The notes under the pieces were generated by a model. That model saw nothing but the letters and a program-made list of their open reading frames with translations. It did no database searches and had not been told where the DNA came from. The position numbers were made by a program, and so were the translations under genes. DNA of 46,003 nt from Tetmemena sp. SeJ-2015 (lineage: Eukaryota > Ciliophora > Spirotrichea > Sporadotrichida > Oxytrichidae), in contig JAJKFJ010022607.1 in the NCBI GenBank assembly GCA_027382625.1, positions 1 through 46,003 of the forward strand, read 5' to 3'. This document shows positions 10,712 to 22,896 of this stretch, one piece after another. The number at the start of each line of letters is the position of its first letter. Within the stretch, counting starts at the first letter, position 1.

Positions 10712-13700
10712 TCAAAGTGGAGCTTTATCAATAGAAATTGTATCTCTATGATAACTATGATAAGCTTTGTTATTGGCTATATTAGCTCTCGACTTGAGTG
10801 ACAACTGCTATTTATAGAAAGCGGCTTTTTCTTCGCTAACAGTATCTCCCATAATTTACAAAAGCTTCTGGTCTATAATGAATTATAAACGCTTTAAACT
10901 TCTATCTTACTTAAAGTTTGAGCGAGTGGGTTATTAGCCTTCATGAAATAAGCTTTGCTGACTACTTAATTTATATCAGTTGAGATGTCCTCTACGTCAG
11001 CTCGGTCAAGATGCCCGATTTTTGCTTCTTTATAGCTAACATTTATAAGTTCACTCTTTAACTGTTGCTCGGTTTTACTCACTTCCCTGCTCAAGAAGCG
11101 ATCGTTTTACTATGAATGAATTAATCGCTATTAAGTTTACGATTGTTGCGCACTTATGCGCAAAAGGAGAAATTCTAAAAGGGTTCATGTGAGTATAAAG
11201 CACGTAGTTAAATTAATTTTACTCAGATATGTATTCAATATTAAAGTTAGATTGATTCCATTTTTTCTCTCCCTTGCTTATCATCTAATTCACTTTCACT
11301 TATTGGAATATATCTGACTCTATTTCCTATCTCTGAAGCTTTCTGTCAAGAGATACCCCCTCTGATTTAGAATTAGCAAGAGTAATGTTTCGAGATCTTC
11401 CGCTTCGGTCTGAAAAAATCTCTGAAGGAAGATTAGCTTTTCTTTTCTATAATATGAGTTAAGAAATCAAATAATACATACATGACGTGGATTGATATTT
11501 TGAAAAATCTCATAAGGCAACTTAGAAAATGTTTTCTTCTGGTGCTAATGATTGAAGTAAATCTACGCAATCTAATTAAATTATGAAAGCATTTAGATGC
11601 AGCAGAGTTTAGTTTTTATTCTTCCTGATGTCTTAATTGATTTATTCATTGAAATGAGGCAAGCTTTCTATATTAGATCCATAACCTTTTGGTGAAGGTA
11701 GAGTCACAGCAGAAGCGTTTGATAAAGCGCTTCCAGGCCTGAGTCCCATTTTATTGGCAGTTGATAACGTAATTTCTCTATAGATAAGAGTGGTGTCCTC
11801 TAGTAGTGCATCAGGTACTACAGAGTCATGCGAATATATTCCTGAGTCGTCTTGATTATCTCTGTCCATGTCCCTTGCAGTTTATAGCACCTTGTCAATT
11901 TCTTAGTCCAACCAGCTATTTAACGCAAGATTCATCTCTCTAAACTTTTTCCTGACATTGCCAACATTAGGCAGCCCATAGTTGTAGATCTTCCTCTGTC
12001 TTTAATTTTCCAGATCCTTGTTATTGATCTATTTCAGCTGGCTTTAATCACTTTCATGGAACCCTCTAGTAGCCCTCTCTGAGTAATACTTAGCTCTGTC
12101 AAGTTATCCCTTGTAGTAATAGATCATCCCTAGATTTTCAAAAGCGATTATCTCAGCCTGCTGACTCCCAATATTCCAAGCTAACTAAAGCATCTTTTTA
12201 AAACAGTTTGCTGCCACTTTATACTAGAAAAGTAGCTTATAGCAGGCTCCTAACATCCTGTATGCTATTATTTTAGTCTCATAGTCTTGTAAATCCTCAC
12301 AGATATCCTTCAGGAATTTAAACTGCTTTTTAGCCTCCATGAATTGTCGCTAGATCATACTATAGCAAAAATTTCATTGAACTTAGAGATAAAATTTAAA
12401 CTAATATGGCAATAAAATAAATAAAATGCCATTTGTAGTTGAATTTTATTATAAAGTTCTTCTGGTTTTAATACTTAAATTTTAATTAGAATTTAAATTA
12501 GATTCTCGTTTATAATGTAGCCGAAGGTAAGATGCGCTAGTTTAAGTACTTCGCCATCTTAAGCTATAAGAGCTATGTAGATGATACTATTCATATTGGT
12601 CTTAATCTTCTGAAAATTTCTGGGATCCTGCATCAGCTCTTCAGTTTTTTAGATGAATTCTATGCAAATATGATAGTACCTCGCATGTGTTTAGTCATTC
12701 CAGTCCATATTTTTCCTCTTTATTAGAAGGTAGTCCATCTCTTACTTAATGCCTTTTATATAGATAGGATTTGATTTCACAAAATCTTGCTTCTCTTCCT
12801 CTAGTTTATCATTTACTTGCTTAAGTAATCTAGAGGAGAGGACATGCTTCATTTTGCTAAGTTCTCGACCATCAGGCTTTTTAGAGATGTGTCTTAAAGT
12901 TTTGCTCTTTAGCAAATTTTGATGCTTCTTGAAATAAGGGGAACCATCTTATCCCTCTTCCTCATTATGAAAAGCTCCCTATCTATCACCACTAATAAAA
13001 CAAAGCTTATTCAGTAATGGTGTTGCGTTGAGTGTCTATGAATGGCTAAGTTGCAATTTTACCTTAAAGTAGTCTCTTGTGCATTAAATCTATGTGATCA
13101 TTATCAAGCTACACTTCTTTGAGATGCATTTACTGATTTTCATTATCTTTAGTGAGATTTACTCCTTCACTCTTTGCCACTTGAAGAACTGGATTTGCGT
13201 CGAAAGTGCTTATTTAAATGTTATAATCTAAGAGTATGGCTTTTCTCTTTGATTATTCAAGAGTTGGTGAAGTTTTCGCTTCCTTATCATTCTTTTTTTT
13301 AATGGTTGGTAGTTTCTTCAAGTCACTTAAATATGGGAGCTTTCTTGGTTTATTTGAGGATGCAATTGTATTAATAGAAAGACGAGGTACCTTTAAATCG
13401 CCATGAGATGTAGAAGATTTATTGATTGAATTTCAACTGATTTAACTGGGGTTCTTATCTCTCAGAATAGATTCTATAATTTGCTGGTCTCTGTTTGAGC
13501 TCTAGCTTGATAAATATATAAATTTAAGGTGTGTTTAAATTCGGAGTATTACGAGAACTGATGGGTTTAAGCTGTATCAGCTGCTTGTTAGATAGTTCAT
13601 TGACTTGGAGTGTATTTCGTGGAGAGTTTTTATTTGTGTTTGAGGCAGTCGAAGCCATAGCATAGTAGTTAGTTGACAAGTCTATTTTCTTCTTAGATTT

Positions 13701-13763
13701 TGAGATATCTAGCTAGCCCTAGGAACCTCTCTTTTTCATGGACATCAAATTAAAAGCAGACAT
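10712..13763 (-). CDS. TPR-repeat protein
   Basis: ATG at 13763 starts a Ser/Asn-rich N-terminus (MSAFNLMSMKKRGSQGQ). The middle holds a basic, helical region. Around 11950-12360 lie tetratricopeptide-like helices, ending in the typical ENLGMIYYYKGQLDRAKYYS followed by ERA (Gly-8, Ala-20 and a Tyr pair of a TPR). TPR domains bind partner proteins, so it is probably an adaptor; the partner is unknown. At least three breaks occur (about 13010-13030, about 12370-12490, about 11470-11510), some intron-like (an acceptor TATAG before KRKANLPSEIF). The C-terminal exons run to TGA 10712-10714 through ...DTISIDKAPL. That the last exons belong to this gene is inferred from strand and spacing. Alternatively the gene ends near 11510. 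Confidence 0.6.
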
Positions 13764-13968
13764 AGTCACCCAAATTATATTTTATTCAACATTCTATATT
13801 AGCTTTGGAAAAAATATAAAAAGATAAAAAAAAAAAATATTAAAAATAATTAAATCTTTTTACAAAGTGTAACATTCAAATTAATTTATCTTTATTATCA
13901 AAAAAAGGGAAAAGAATAATAACAAGAATAATACAGAATATGAAATCTTGAAGCTATAGAAAGTAGAA

Positions 13969-15678
13969 ATGAGCTAAAGAGAGCAAGGAACCCATTTAGA
14001 TCTTTATTATTTATCAAAGCGAGTATGAAAAGAAACATTCCTTGAATATACTCGAATCACCTGCTAAGACGATTTTAACCTAACTTAAAGTTTTAACTTA
14101 AGATTTAGAAATAAAGTTCAAGTTTGGATATTTCGAAGATGCAAGAGTAAGTCAAAGGGATCAATAACGAATTCGGAAGTCCCCTCTACAAACTTAGACT
14201 CAGAGAGTCTCTAGAATTAGCTGAAATACAAAATAAAGACAAAATTGAATCTCCTGTCGAGATTGAAGAAGACAAAATTTGAAATATAAGTTTCAATTTA
14301 TTTCTAAATGCTCACAATCACTAAGTACTTCTTAGGAATTCAAAATGACCTTCAAGTTTCATATTAACTTTTGTTCTTGACAAATAGATCCAAAATAAAA
14401 TCAAGATCTTATAATAAATTGTTATTTAACAAGAGCAAGGAGAAAGAGATGCTAGAGAGCATGTAAATAAGAATGAGGTCCTTCAGTAACCAGATTGCTC
14501 ACTTTCAGAATGTAATTGCTCACAAACTATATGAGGGTGAAATTGGTAAGAAGCTGCAAGTATCAGAAGCCGAGAAGCAAATTCTGCAAAACATGAATGA
14601 AAAAATAAGTTCTGTGAATGGTCAACTCAAGGATCAGATTAAAAAACTGAAAGTACAAGTTGATCTCTTGGAGTCCGACAATAGATTTATGTAAAACGCA
14701 CTCAAGCACTACTTAGATGTTAGCAGAGCCTCTAATAACTAGAGTTTGATAGTAGCTGCAAATAGCAAATAAGCGAACACAAGGCAGTCATAGTCTCCCC
14801 AGAACTACAAGGCATTTGACTATATGGAAACGTCTAATAACTTGAATCAACAATAACTTGCCAAGCAAAGTCCTGGTTTTATCGTGTCACCCATTTCTTT
14901 AAAATCCTTAGGAAGTTTTATTTATGGAAAGAATCATCTTCTACCTGATAAATCGATTCTCCTAAAATCAATATCTAAGATGCAAAGACCTGGAAGGGAT
15001 ACAGCCACTCAAACAGATGAAGAGATCTTTAATGGAAACTTCAGTCACCATATAATCAAGTCTCCTTAGATCAATGATGATTTTATTTTGAAGGAAGTAA
15101 GAATGAGTCAATTTAATTGTCAAGAAACTCGGCTATTCTTTCCCCTCTCAACAAAAGTAGAGTTAAAGTCGGCTCACGCTCCCTTCTTATTAAAAACTAG
15201 GGAAATCAAAGTAAGCAAGACTGCAGAATAGATGAGAGAATTGAGTAAGAGTAATCTTCGAAAGTCATTGACCAAGATAAATACTTTAAGAACTTATTCA
15301 TATCTTGTTCAAAGGCGGTTATACAAGAAAAGTTGAAACTTAAATCAAATTTCTTCACACCAAATCCTAATAACTAAAGCACAGTCATTAGAAATTAATC
15401 GGTCTCGTATTTGCATTCATAATTAGGGACTTCTAATATCTTTCTCACTGAGGAATCTTAACCTAATCTACAAGCTCATTTATAAGACATTGAGCAGGCT
15501 AAGCTTTTGCAATCTGACAAACTATTTTCCTTGCTCTATTTTTTAACTGAAGATTATTGAGGCAGTATTTGGAGATGAGAGGTTGATAAGAGCGCTCTAC
15601 TAGCTTATTTTCAACGAAGAAACTCAAGAGTATTTTATTTTATCTTTAGGTTTTTATTTAAGAGAAGGTGAATTTTGA
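13969..15678 (+). CDS. coiled-coil protein
   Basis: The clearest block (about 14410-15070) encodes a helical coiled coil (KEKEMLESMQIRMRSF... and ISSVNGQLKDQIKKLKVQVD), followed by a Ser/Gln-rich region. The proposed start is ATG 13969. Upstream blocks (SLNILESPAKTILTQL, and SLDISKMQEQVKGIN) are coding-like but lie in different frames, so further small breaks exist. Downstream, a 5-bp tandem ATTTT (15080) and a 16-bp segment (15525) must be removed to follow the frame through NSAILSPLNKSRVKVGSRS and VFGDERLIRALYQLIF to TGA 15676-15678. No catalytic motif is seen. It may be a cytoskeletal or basal-body type coiled-coil protein, but that is only a guess. Confidence 0.5.
15080..15084. other. candidate zero-spacer micro-IES: tandem ATTTT
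   Basis: ATTTT is repeated without any spacer (15080-15084, 15085-15089). With both copies the frame breaks. With one copy it runs from ...KSPQINDDF into EGSKNESIQLSRNSAIL. This would be an IES with no sequence other than its pointer, or simply a 5-bp sequencing or germline duplication. Confidence 0.45.
15525..15540. other. candidate 16-bp micro-IES
   Basis: TTTT at 15525-15528 and 15541-15544. Deleting 16 bp joins ...LLQSDKLF to QLKIIEAVFGDERL. T-runs are common here, so the exact pointer is uncertain. The frame change itself is clear. Confidence 0.4.
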
Positions 15679-15700
15679 AACTCAGTAAAGCTTATTAAAA

Positions 15701-16517
15701 ATGCCAACTATTGCTAATCGCAACAAAGGCTATGCAGAAGTCAAACTAAGATATGTCTCACCTTCTGAGATAAATGAGCTCGTCAACAGATCAAAGAAAG
15801 CTAAGAAAGGAGAAATTGCAAATTCAAATTTAGCCACCAATTATTCTAAAGCACATCACTTCAAAGCAAACTCATTTAATAAAATAGCTACTATCAATGA
15901 CTTTAAAATTGGTTAATTATAATGTGTATAAGTATTTTTTATAGCTAGTTTGACACTTCTGGGCTCTTCAAAAATAATAACAGCAAGCAGACAAATATTT
16001 TAATTATTTATTGACGATTTCATAGTCTCTGTTAAACGTCCTAAACGATTCCAAGAATAGTTAAGTTACAGACTCTCTAAATATATAGAGCTAAACTTAA
16101 ATAAAAAATAAACTTAGGAAAACAATAGCTCACTCTCAACATTAAGTTGATGAAATAGAGGAATTCAAACTTTACAATGGAAAACTTTTAATGCCGGATT
16201 AGAGTCATATTTGCCAGCAAAATCTTGATTAGAGCAATCTAAACTCTCGAGAGAACTTTCAAAAAAACGCTTTTGATCCTTAAATCTAGTTTAAAGAAGA
16301 AAATTAACTACAGCCGCAGCTAAAGCAAAGCAATATAACAAGGAAAATTTTTAGTCAAATGAACTAAGTAGAAAATGAAAGAGGGAAGAAAGTCAAGTTT
16401 TTGTCAAAAATAAGTTCATCCAAGGGTCCTTTTTCTTTATCTGGCACAGATAGTTATATTATTTTAGCCAATACTAGACACTTATTCTCTCAAACAAATA
16501 TAACCTTTGAAGAATGA
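15701..16517 (+). CDS. unknown Asn/Gln/Lys-rich protein
   Basis: ATG 15701 opens MPTIANRNKGYAEVKLRYVS and a 70-residue basic block. One or two AT-rich breaks follow (GTGTATAAGT...TTTATAG near 15922-15943, and a segment ending TTTCATAG near 16025). From about 16026 a frame is open to TGA 16515-16517 through DEIEEFKLYNGKLLMPDQSH and a Gln/Asn-rich stretch. The ATG lies only 22 bp after the TGA of the preceding gene, which is unusually close for two separate hypotrich genes, so the two may be parts of one gene. No domain is recognised. Confidence 0.45.
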
Positions 16518-16592
16518 GAATTTTAATTATACTCGACTTTTAGATTATTCATTTTCAATTTGGTGCATTTTATGTATAAAAATTAACTTAAT

Positions 16593-19087
16593 TCACCAGA
16601 AGCCTCCTCTTAGCTCTGCAGCAGGAGCCTGCACTGCTTTCTTCTTTTTACCTGCTCCTCCTTTTTTAACAGATGCAGTTGCAGTTGATGTCTTTTCTTA
16701 TTCAAGTTCCCCTAATGATTTAAACTCTTCTTGCTTAGGTGGTTAAACTTTATCTTCAATCTTCTTTTCAGGAGGCTTTTCAAACCTATTTACAGGAGCC
16801 TTTGATTAACTCAAATAAAATTTTTAATAACTCACTTGCTATTAGGTTTGAGGACGAGCCCCGCCTGGAAGACCTGGGAAATTAGCCTATTGCAGTTATT
16901 TTTTACCTCTTGCTTAACTTCCAGTTTAGAAATCTGCTGTCACCTAGTGTTAAATAGTGGGAGTTTTCTTCTCTTCAAATACACTAGTGCCCCAGCTTAC
17001 CTCAGGCTGAGCTTGCGTTTGTTGTCTGCCGATTTATTAGCCAAACTTGCCCTTTTTATTGGTGGCCTATATTTACACACCAAGGTCCAAACCTGGGCCA
17101 CCTCCCAGTAAAGTAGGGAAGTCCTCACTGCTCTTCATATCTATGATCTTTGAAGTGTCTTTTTTCTTTCCGAATAGATATTCATGCTCTGTGAGTAAGC
17201 CATTATCAGCTTTGACCATGACATTATCAGGCTATTGTTCTTTGTTAGAAGCAGCCTTGTTTAAATGTGTCTTCATGAACTTTGCCTCGTTATCTGGGTC
17301 CTTGAAATCCTTTAATAGGTCCTCGCTTATATCATCCTTATTTTCAATGTAGAAGACTTGATTTAGCTTCTAGTTTGCCCAAGAGAAGTACTTGTATATC
17401 TTTAGTAGTTAGTAAAATTCAAGCATCTCAAAAGTTTTAATACATACAAAAGATAGATAAGATAAGTAACTAAGTTGATTTGGCGTTTTCGAAGTCCCCT
17501 CCGTTCTCTAATAGATCAAGTATTTAATGAATATGCTACAGACTCACACCGAAGTTTACCAAAAAATCAAGCTTTACCAATTTACTCTCATCGAGACGGA
17601 ATATCACGAAATACATCTAATAGAGTTAGGCCTAGGCAGAAGTGAAAGGCTTCGATTTCAACTCAGGCTCGGAATTCAACTTTTCTGAAATGTATTTACT
17701 CAAAAAGCCAAGCATAAGCGACAAAATAAATACAGTTTACCAGATGAAGTTGATTGGCCCATTAGAGTTTAGTGATCATTAACATTCACTCTATTTGTAC
17801 CTCTTTTTCTCTCTTCATAATCATCTTCTGGTTGAACTTATTCTTGCTCATAATTGTCGTAATTATTATCATTATAACCACCTCTGCCACCTCTACCTCC
17901 TCTTCCTCCTCTGCCACCGCGCTCATATCCACCTCTCCCTCCGCGATCTCTGCCTCTTCCTCCTCTGTCATATCCACCTCGCCCTCCGCGATCGTACCCA
18001 CCTCTTCCACCTCTGTCACCTCGACCTCTTCCACCTCTCGAATCATTATCATATGAATTCTGTCCCTTATACTTTTGCTCTAACTGCTTCTTTTTATCAT
18101 GCACGAAGTTGTATTTCTCTGAGAAGTAGAAGCTGAAATCAACTCCTTCTTGATCCTTTATTTCTATTCTTTCATTCTTGACTATCTTCTTCTCATCTTT
18201 ATCATAGTCAAATCCGAGAAGAGCGTTTGCTTTAATTACTTTCTCCCTTGCTCTGTGTTCTATATCAACATGAGCCTAGAGCTCGTCTTGTGTCCTAAAT
18301 GCTACATAGCACTTTGCCTTGCATCCTTCATAAGGACAGAGGAAATGGGTCCATGAGAAATGGTTCTCAAGATTGGGGTAGGCAGAATAGTATATATGCT
18401 TGAATTTATCGCCGCACAAGTGGCAATTCAAATGAGTCCTATTCAAGTGATCCAAGAATACCATATCATTGAAGAAAAATTCCTCGCAAAAGTCGCACCA
18501 TGGATGGGGTAAAATCTCTGCTTGCTTATCATTACCTGCATCTCCTTGTTGAATATGGAATTTCAGATTCTTAATGTTGTATAGCTTCTATTCCCTGATG
18601 AATACTAGCCTTCCTTTTAAGCATATCTTACAGAAAGTTTTCTAATGGTCTAGTTCTAAATGCCTCTTGAGCTCTTCAAAAGTGTGAATTTGATAGCCAG
18701 GGTTGCAATTCGCCATCATGCATTGGAAAGATCTTAACTTAAGACTTGCAGTCGCAGCTTTTTAATTTTCATAGTATATACTCTTTACAAGTAAATTTTA
18801 AAATTCAAAAATTCAACATAACTCTTCTCTTCTTTGTCTTAGAGAACCACTTTCTGCATTTAAGTTTTGAATTATTCAAATGTAATAGATTGGTCCTCTG
18901 CAATAAGTACTTCCTCTAATGTAGTTTTACAGATGGGGCATTTATTATCCTTGATGATTAGGCGCAACCTAAGAATGCAAGTGTGACATACGTTTTTGTG
19001 GTTGCATCTTCCCAACCCAAATAACTTCAGGTCATTGAAGCACAGAATACAGTGCTCTGTATCAAATAGTGAGTCGACTTCACTCAC
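16593..19087 (-). CDS. ZNF598/Hel2-like RING E3 ligase with RGG box
   Basis: ATG at 19087. Residues about 13-57 form a C3HC4-type RING: CILC, then CNH, CHTC, and CPIC. After an intron region near 18760-18800 come C2H2-like fingers: FCKIC, WCDFC...H...H, NCHLC...H, and FLCPYEGC...H. This order, RING then several zinc fingers, is the ZNF598/Hel2 family, whose members ubiquitinate 40S ribosomal proteins on collided ribosomes. A long RGG/RGGY/DRGG tract follows (about 17846-18050), then a helical part and SSEDFPTLLGG, like the short C-terminal motif of ZNF598 proteins. Several introns fit, including a 36-bp GTGAGTT...TCAAAG near 16776-16811. The end is Lys/Ala-rich, ...RGGFW, TGA 16593-16595. A long RGG box is an uncommon addition for this family. 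Confidence 0.75.
17846..18050 (-). repeat. RGG/DRGG repeat tract within the ZNF598-like gene
   Basis: About 65 codons of R-G-G, Y-D-R-G-G and R-G-R units. DNA here is locally GC-rich and repetitive, and it creates long open frames in all other phases on both strands. Those are shadows. RGG boxes typically bind RNA. Confidence 0.8.
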
Positions 19088-19679
19088 ATTACTCTCTCTT
19101 CTCGCATTAAAAATATATAATCATAGTCATATTGCTCCTGACTTTCTCTTCTTTCCATCTTTACTAATTTTTAAAATTCTATCTCAATGTAAACATAAAA
19201 TAGCAAGTGGACATTTACACCTCATTTGAGCATAGTTTATAGTATATCTTAGGGCAAAACTTAATATATTTAAGTTCATCCAATAAAATTCTAGGCTCTT
19301 GTGATGCTTAATAAGATTCTGTGTGAGTAGCTATAATTTAGTTAGGGGTTAATTAATTTAGCTAAGAACTTAAATGGTTGGGTTGATTATATAATAGTGG
19401 CTGAGCTTAGAGTGTCCATACGGCCAAGGCACGATCCTAACTACCTTGACTTACTCAGACACTAGTTTCCCTCCCTTATATTAACTTCTAATAGGTACTA
19501 AGTTAAAGAGGATCGAGGGACGAACCTCTTGAAGTTAAGAGAAGATACTTAGTGCACCGACTCAGTCCAGTCCCTCACTCTAAATTGAGACTGAGACAGT
19601 CTGGCGCATTCACTCCTCTCAAGATATGACTCACTACGGCGAGCAGTCTTAAAATGGCGACTCTCTGTGAAAGAAAGTG
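19088..19679. other. intergenic, somewhat GC-richer; possible extra exon
   Basis: A minus-strand frame is open from about 19680 to a TGA near 19256 and includes RSESYLERSECARLSQSQF. It could be a further exon of the HSF-type gene joined by an IES, but no junction is clear. I looked for tRNA, 5S and snRNA features here and found none convincing. Confidence 0.35.
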
Positions 19680-22398
19680 TCAAAATTGATATCCTGATAT
19701 ACACAACTATTAATTTAATAGATCTTCGTACTGGCCCTGCACATTACTCCTCTGCTAGCTTTTAATGCGGTCGAAGAGCCAGTATTCTCCAAGACTTGCC
19801 TCAAAAGGATTGCGACAGCTTTGATGGTCTTAGAATTCAATATCTTAAAAGCCAGAGCATTGATAAATATTTATTTAGAAAGGTAAAAATTAGATAACTC
19901 TGTCCGTTAAAGTATTGCTCTCTGTTTTCTGCCATCTGAGGAATCTATTTTAGGTATTAGCTGCTCTCTATCAAATAATTTCCAATATCCATGTCTTCCT
20001 CTACCATCATCGCCTTTTCCTCTGAGTTTCCAGGGAGCAAGCTTGGTAGAACATAGGGAGTCTTAAAAATATACTCTATCTATACCAATATAGTATGAAG
20101 TCTCTGACTCTACCATGCCAAAATGCATATTGAAGTGAGCAAAATCAGGATCTTGGTATGAATTTGAATTTGTTGAGTATGTGCAATTGATAGTTGCTTG
20201 ATAGGCCTCAGCTATACTACTGCTGCCTTGATCAGAGTTAGTATTAGAGCAGCTAGAGGCTAATCCATTCGACTAGTAGCTTAAAATAAATGCTAGCTGT
20301 TCTCTTGAGCTACAGTGCAGTCGAAAGTTTGGCTTTCCTCATTTGAATGGTTCTCAGAGTGTATCTTAGACACTCTCTTAGACCTTTTGCCTCTCTTTTT
20401 AATTTCTTTGGTCTTCTTAGAGTGCGATAGTAAAATTAATGCATAGCTATACAGGAGGTGTTTTAGTCTAAATCTTGATGATGTTAGTGCTTTAAGAAGC
20501 AACTTGGGCAACAACATCTGATGAAGTTTGGTTGATACAAAAGTATAATAATGAGTCTTTCTAAAAGCTAAGAAATTTAGGCTTCCTTTACATACCCGCC
20601 ATCAATTAAATTAAAAGAGTACGATTTTAATAAAGCATAATCAACGGCGAATCTATGCAGATTATTAAAGAACTTTGTGGATGTAGTCAAAACTTTGCTG
20701 TGAAGTTGCAAGTTCTACTGGGTCAGGTCTTCTTTGGCCGCACTCGACTCTTGCTCGCTCTCCGACTGATTAAAGTCTGCTAGAAGTCTTTACTCAGCGG
20801 TTTGGTTTGCTCTGGCTGCATTCTCGGCCGACTATTCACAACTCAATTCATAAATTTGGATTGAGTTGAAACATCTTTCTAAATTTGTTGTGACACACAA
20901 AAGATCTCTGATTCAAAGTCAGTAAGCCGTCCTTTTGTTGAGTATTGATCACCATCCTTGCGGGTTCGTCCTCAAACTCAAGACAAGATGCAGATCCGTG
21001 AAAGTTGATTGACTTTGAGTATTAGTGTTAGCTCTGGTGTGGCTTGCTTAGGAGGGAACTACCGTCCTTTTTAATTGTTTAGTCGAGGTTGGGATTTGGA
21101 TATTAATTTTAAATTCCACTCTGAGGGTATTATTACTATTAAGACACCTATTATGAAAGCTATTGCACAGCCGTAAAGCAGCTATCCTAGCTTCTCACGT
21201 TACCACTCAACAATCCATTTGCGAAATTTAATAGTTGAATCTTGCCCTAAAGACTCTGCTGACTACATTAAAATTGGTTAGGGATAGTTTGATAGGTAAA
21301 TGTGAGTGATAAGGAATTTAGGTAGTGTTCCTTACCAGTAGAGTTGGTGTTCTGTGTCATGTTGCTCGTATGTTTAAATTGATGAATCAATTTCAGCCTC
21401 CAAGTTTTTTTGCATTAACTCCAACTAATTGCTCAATCATTAAATGAGAGAAGATTGATGATAATATACTGCTCCTCTGTTCGTGTTTATTCATCTAAAA
21501 CTTTTAGCAAAGTAAGATGTCACTTACCAGCTCCTGAATTTAACTCAATGAGTCTCGATAAGCTCGAGACTGTCTGAGCGCATGGGCGCGATGTATTGAC
21601 ACGTTTTACAAATGAGACGATACTGCTCTACCATCCATTTGTTAAAGAAGACCTCTATAGTTAAATTATTATTATAATTATATTTCGACCACCTTAAATC
21701 TTACCCATTAAACTGGCCTTCCTCATACCCCTCTCCCTCCACTGAGCCCTCACTAATGTCGCTTGTGTATCCTTAGGGCTGCCTCTCTTGGATGAGGTGC
21801 TGGTAGGGCTTGTTCTTTTAGAAGCCACGCAAGTAAAATGAGAGACCCTCCTTTCGTTTCAATAATTTGAACCCATGGCTCTTCATCTAATAAAGAGGCA
21901 ATTAATGAGTGATCTGATAATTTTTAATATAAACGAAGAAGAAGATATTTAAACTATTTTCATCAGTAGCTGACAGAAATCCTTATCTTAACCTACCTAG
22001 CGCACAAAAGAGGGGAAGTTTTAGTGCCCGAAAAGAATTGGCAGAACCTCCTTAATGAACTTTGCCTTATCTTTGAGGTTAAAGGCTCTTCCTGAATTGG
22101 TCCAGGCAAGTATTTTGAAATACTTCTCGGACTATACTTAGGTTAATGATGAGTGGGTACTCACGCATAATATTTTGGAGAGTGAGTCTAGGAGGTGTTG
22201 AGGCTCCTCTTCCTCGGGCAAAGGTGAGTATAACATTCGGGAGAATGCTGATTGTTGGATATTTAGTTTCCTTGACTCCTAATAATCGGAGTGGTTGCTG
22301 ACTGAGGTTTGGGACTCAGAGAATTTCCTGGATCTTGTGAGCAAGCCTGCTGCTGCTCTCTTTGCACAAAAATTTTATTAGCTCGAAATACTGCTCAT
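19680..22398 (-). CDS. heat-shock-factor-type transcription factor
   Basis: ATG at 22398 (MSSISSQQNFCAKRAAAGLL). After about 80 Ser-rich residues comes an HSF-type DNA-binding domain: FKILAWTNSGRAFNLKD, KFIKEVLPILFGHQNFPSFV, then RQMKSHGFKLLKRKEGLSFY, matching the winged-helix order of HSF (W at the start, LP..F.H.NF.SFVRQ recognition helix, then the GF.K wing). An intron of about 110-120 bp (GTAGGTTAAG...TTTATTAG) splits exactly after FVRQ. Another, GTGAGT...TATAG, lies upstream of the domain. Downstream exons hold an Ala/Gln/Glu-rich region, a basic NLS-like stretch (KEIKKRGKRSKR) and an Asp/Gly-rich part, ending ...QLCISGYQF at TGA 19680-19682. HSF proteins bind heat-shock elements as trimers. 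That all exons are one gene is inferred. Confidence 0.65.
20277..20293. other. candidate 17-bp micro-IES, pointer TAGCT
   Basis: TAGCT (AGCTA on the coding strand) lies at 20277-20281 and 20294-20298. Deleting 17 bp joins ...VAQENSY to QSNGLASSCSNTNSD in frame. No intron ends. Confidence 0.55.
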
Positions 22399-22896
22399 AG
22401 GTAGCGATTAAACAAGTTCCAAAGTAAGTTTATTATAATTTAATAAACCTATCTTATCAAAAACACATTTCATTTAAAAGTAGGAATTTTGTAAGTCTTA
22501 TGCACAAATTTAAAGCGTTTGAGGAGTAAATGAAATTATAATTAAATGAATAGGTTTACTATTCGAGCTTAAATGCAGTTAAATTAGATGGTTAAAATCT
22601 TAATTTATTGGATTTGCTTTATAAGAATATAGGATGTGTGGAGATTATTTATTAAAGTGCTCTCAGAGGAGCAGAGGTTGAAATCAATCATAAACCTTGC
22701 CTTTTATATAAAGGGGAATTTATTTATTTATCAGTACATCACTTCGGATAACTCGTAGCTGACCTGATCGAGTAAAATATTTCAAATACACTTAATGATG
22801 TATGTATGATTTTGTTAGGAAATAAGTTTTAAGAAATTAAGAAATTAAGTCAATAGATGATGTTTATAGGGATATTTCTTAGTGCTAGTATTTGGA
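22399..22896. other. AT-rich intergenic
   Basis: About 500 bp between the HSF-type gene start and the FHA gene end, presumably holding the HSF promoter. No coding frame or RNA gene seen. Confidence 0.5.

Noticed and set aside
16836..17352. Plus-strand hydrophobic ORFs
   Set aside because: Antisense to the ZNF598-like C-terminal exons, which have in-frame Gln TAA/TAG codons and introns that fit.
17772..18136. Long Ser/Thr-, Leu/His- or Glu/Val-rich open frames on both strands
   Set aside because: They are out-of-phase readings of the RGG repeat tract of the ZNF598-like gene, whose GGN/CGN codons avoid stops in other frames.
18996..19250. Possible small RNA (tRNA, 5S or snRNA) between ZNF598-like and HSF-type genes
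   Set aside because: No cloverleaf, no 5S core and no Sm-site arrangement could be made out.
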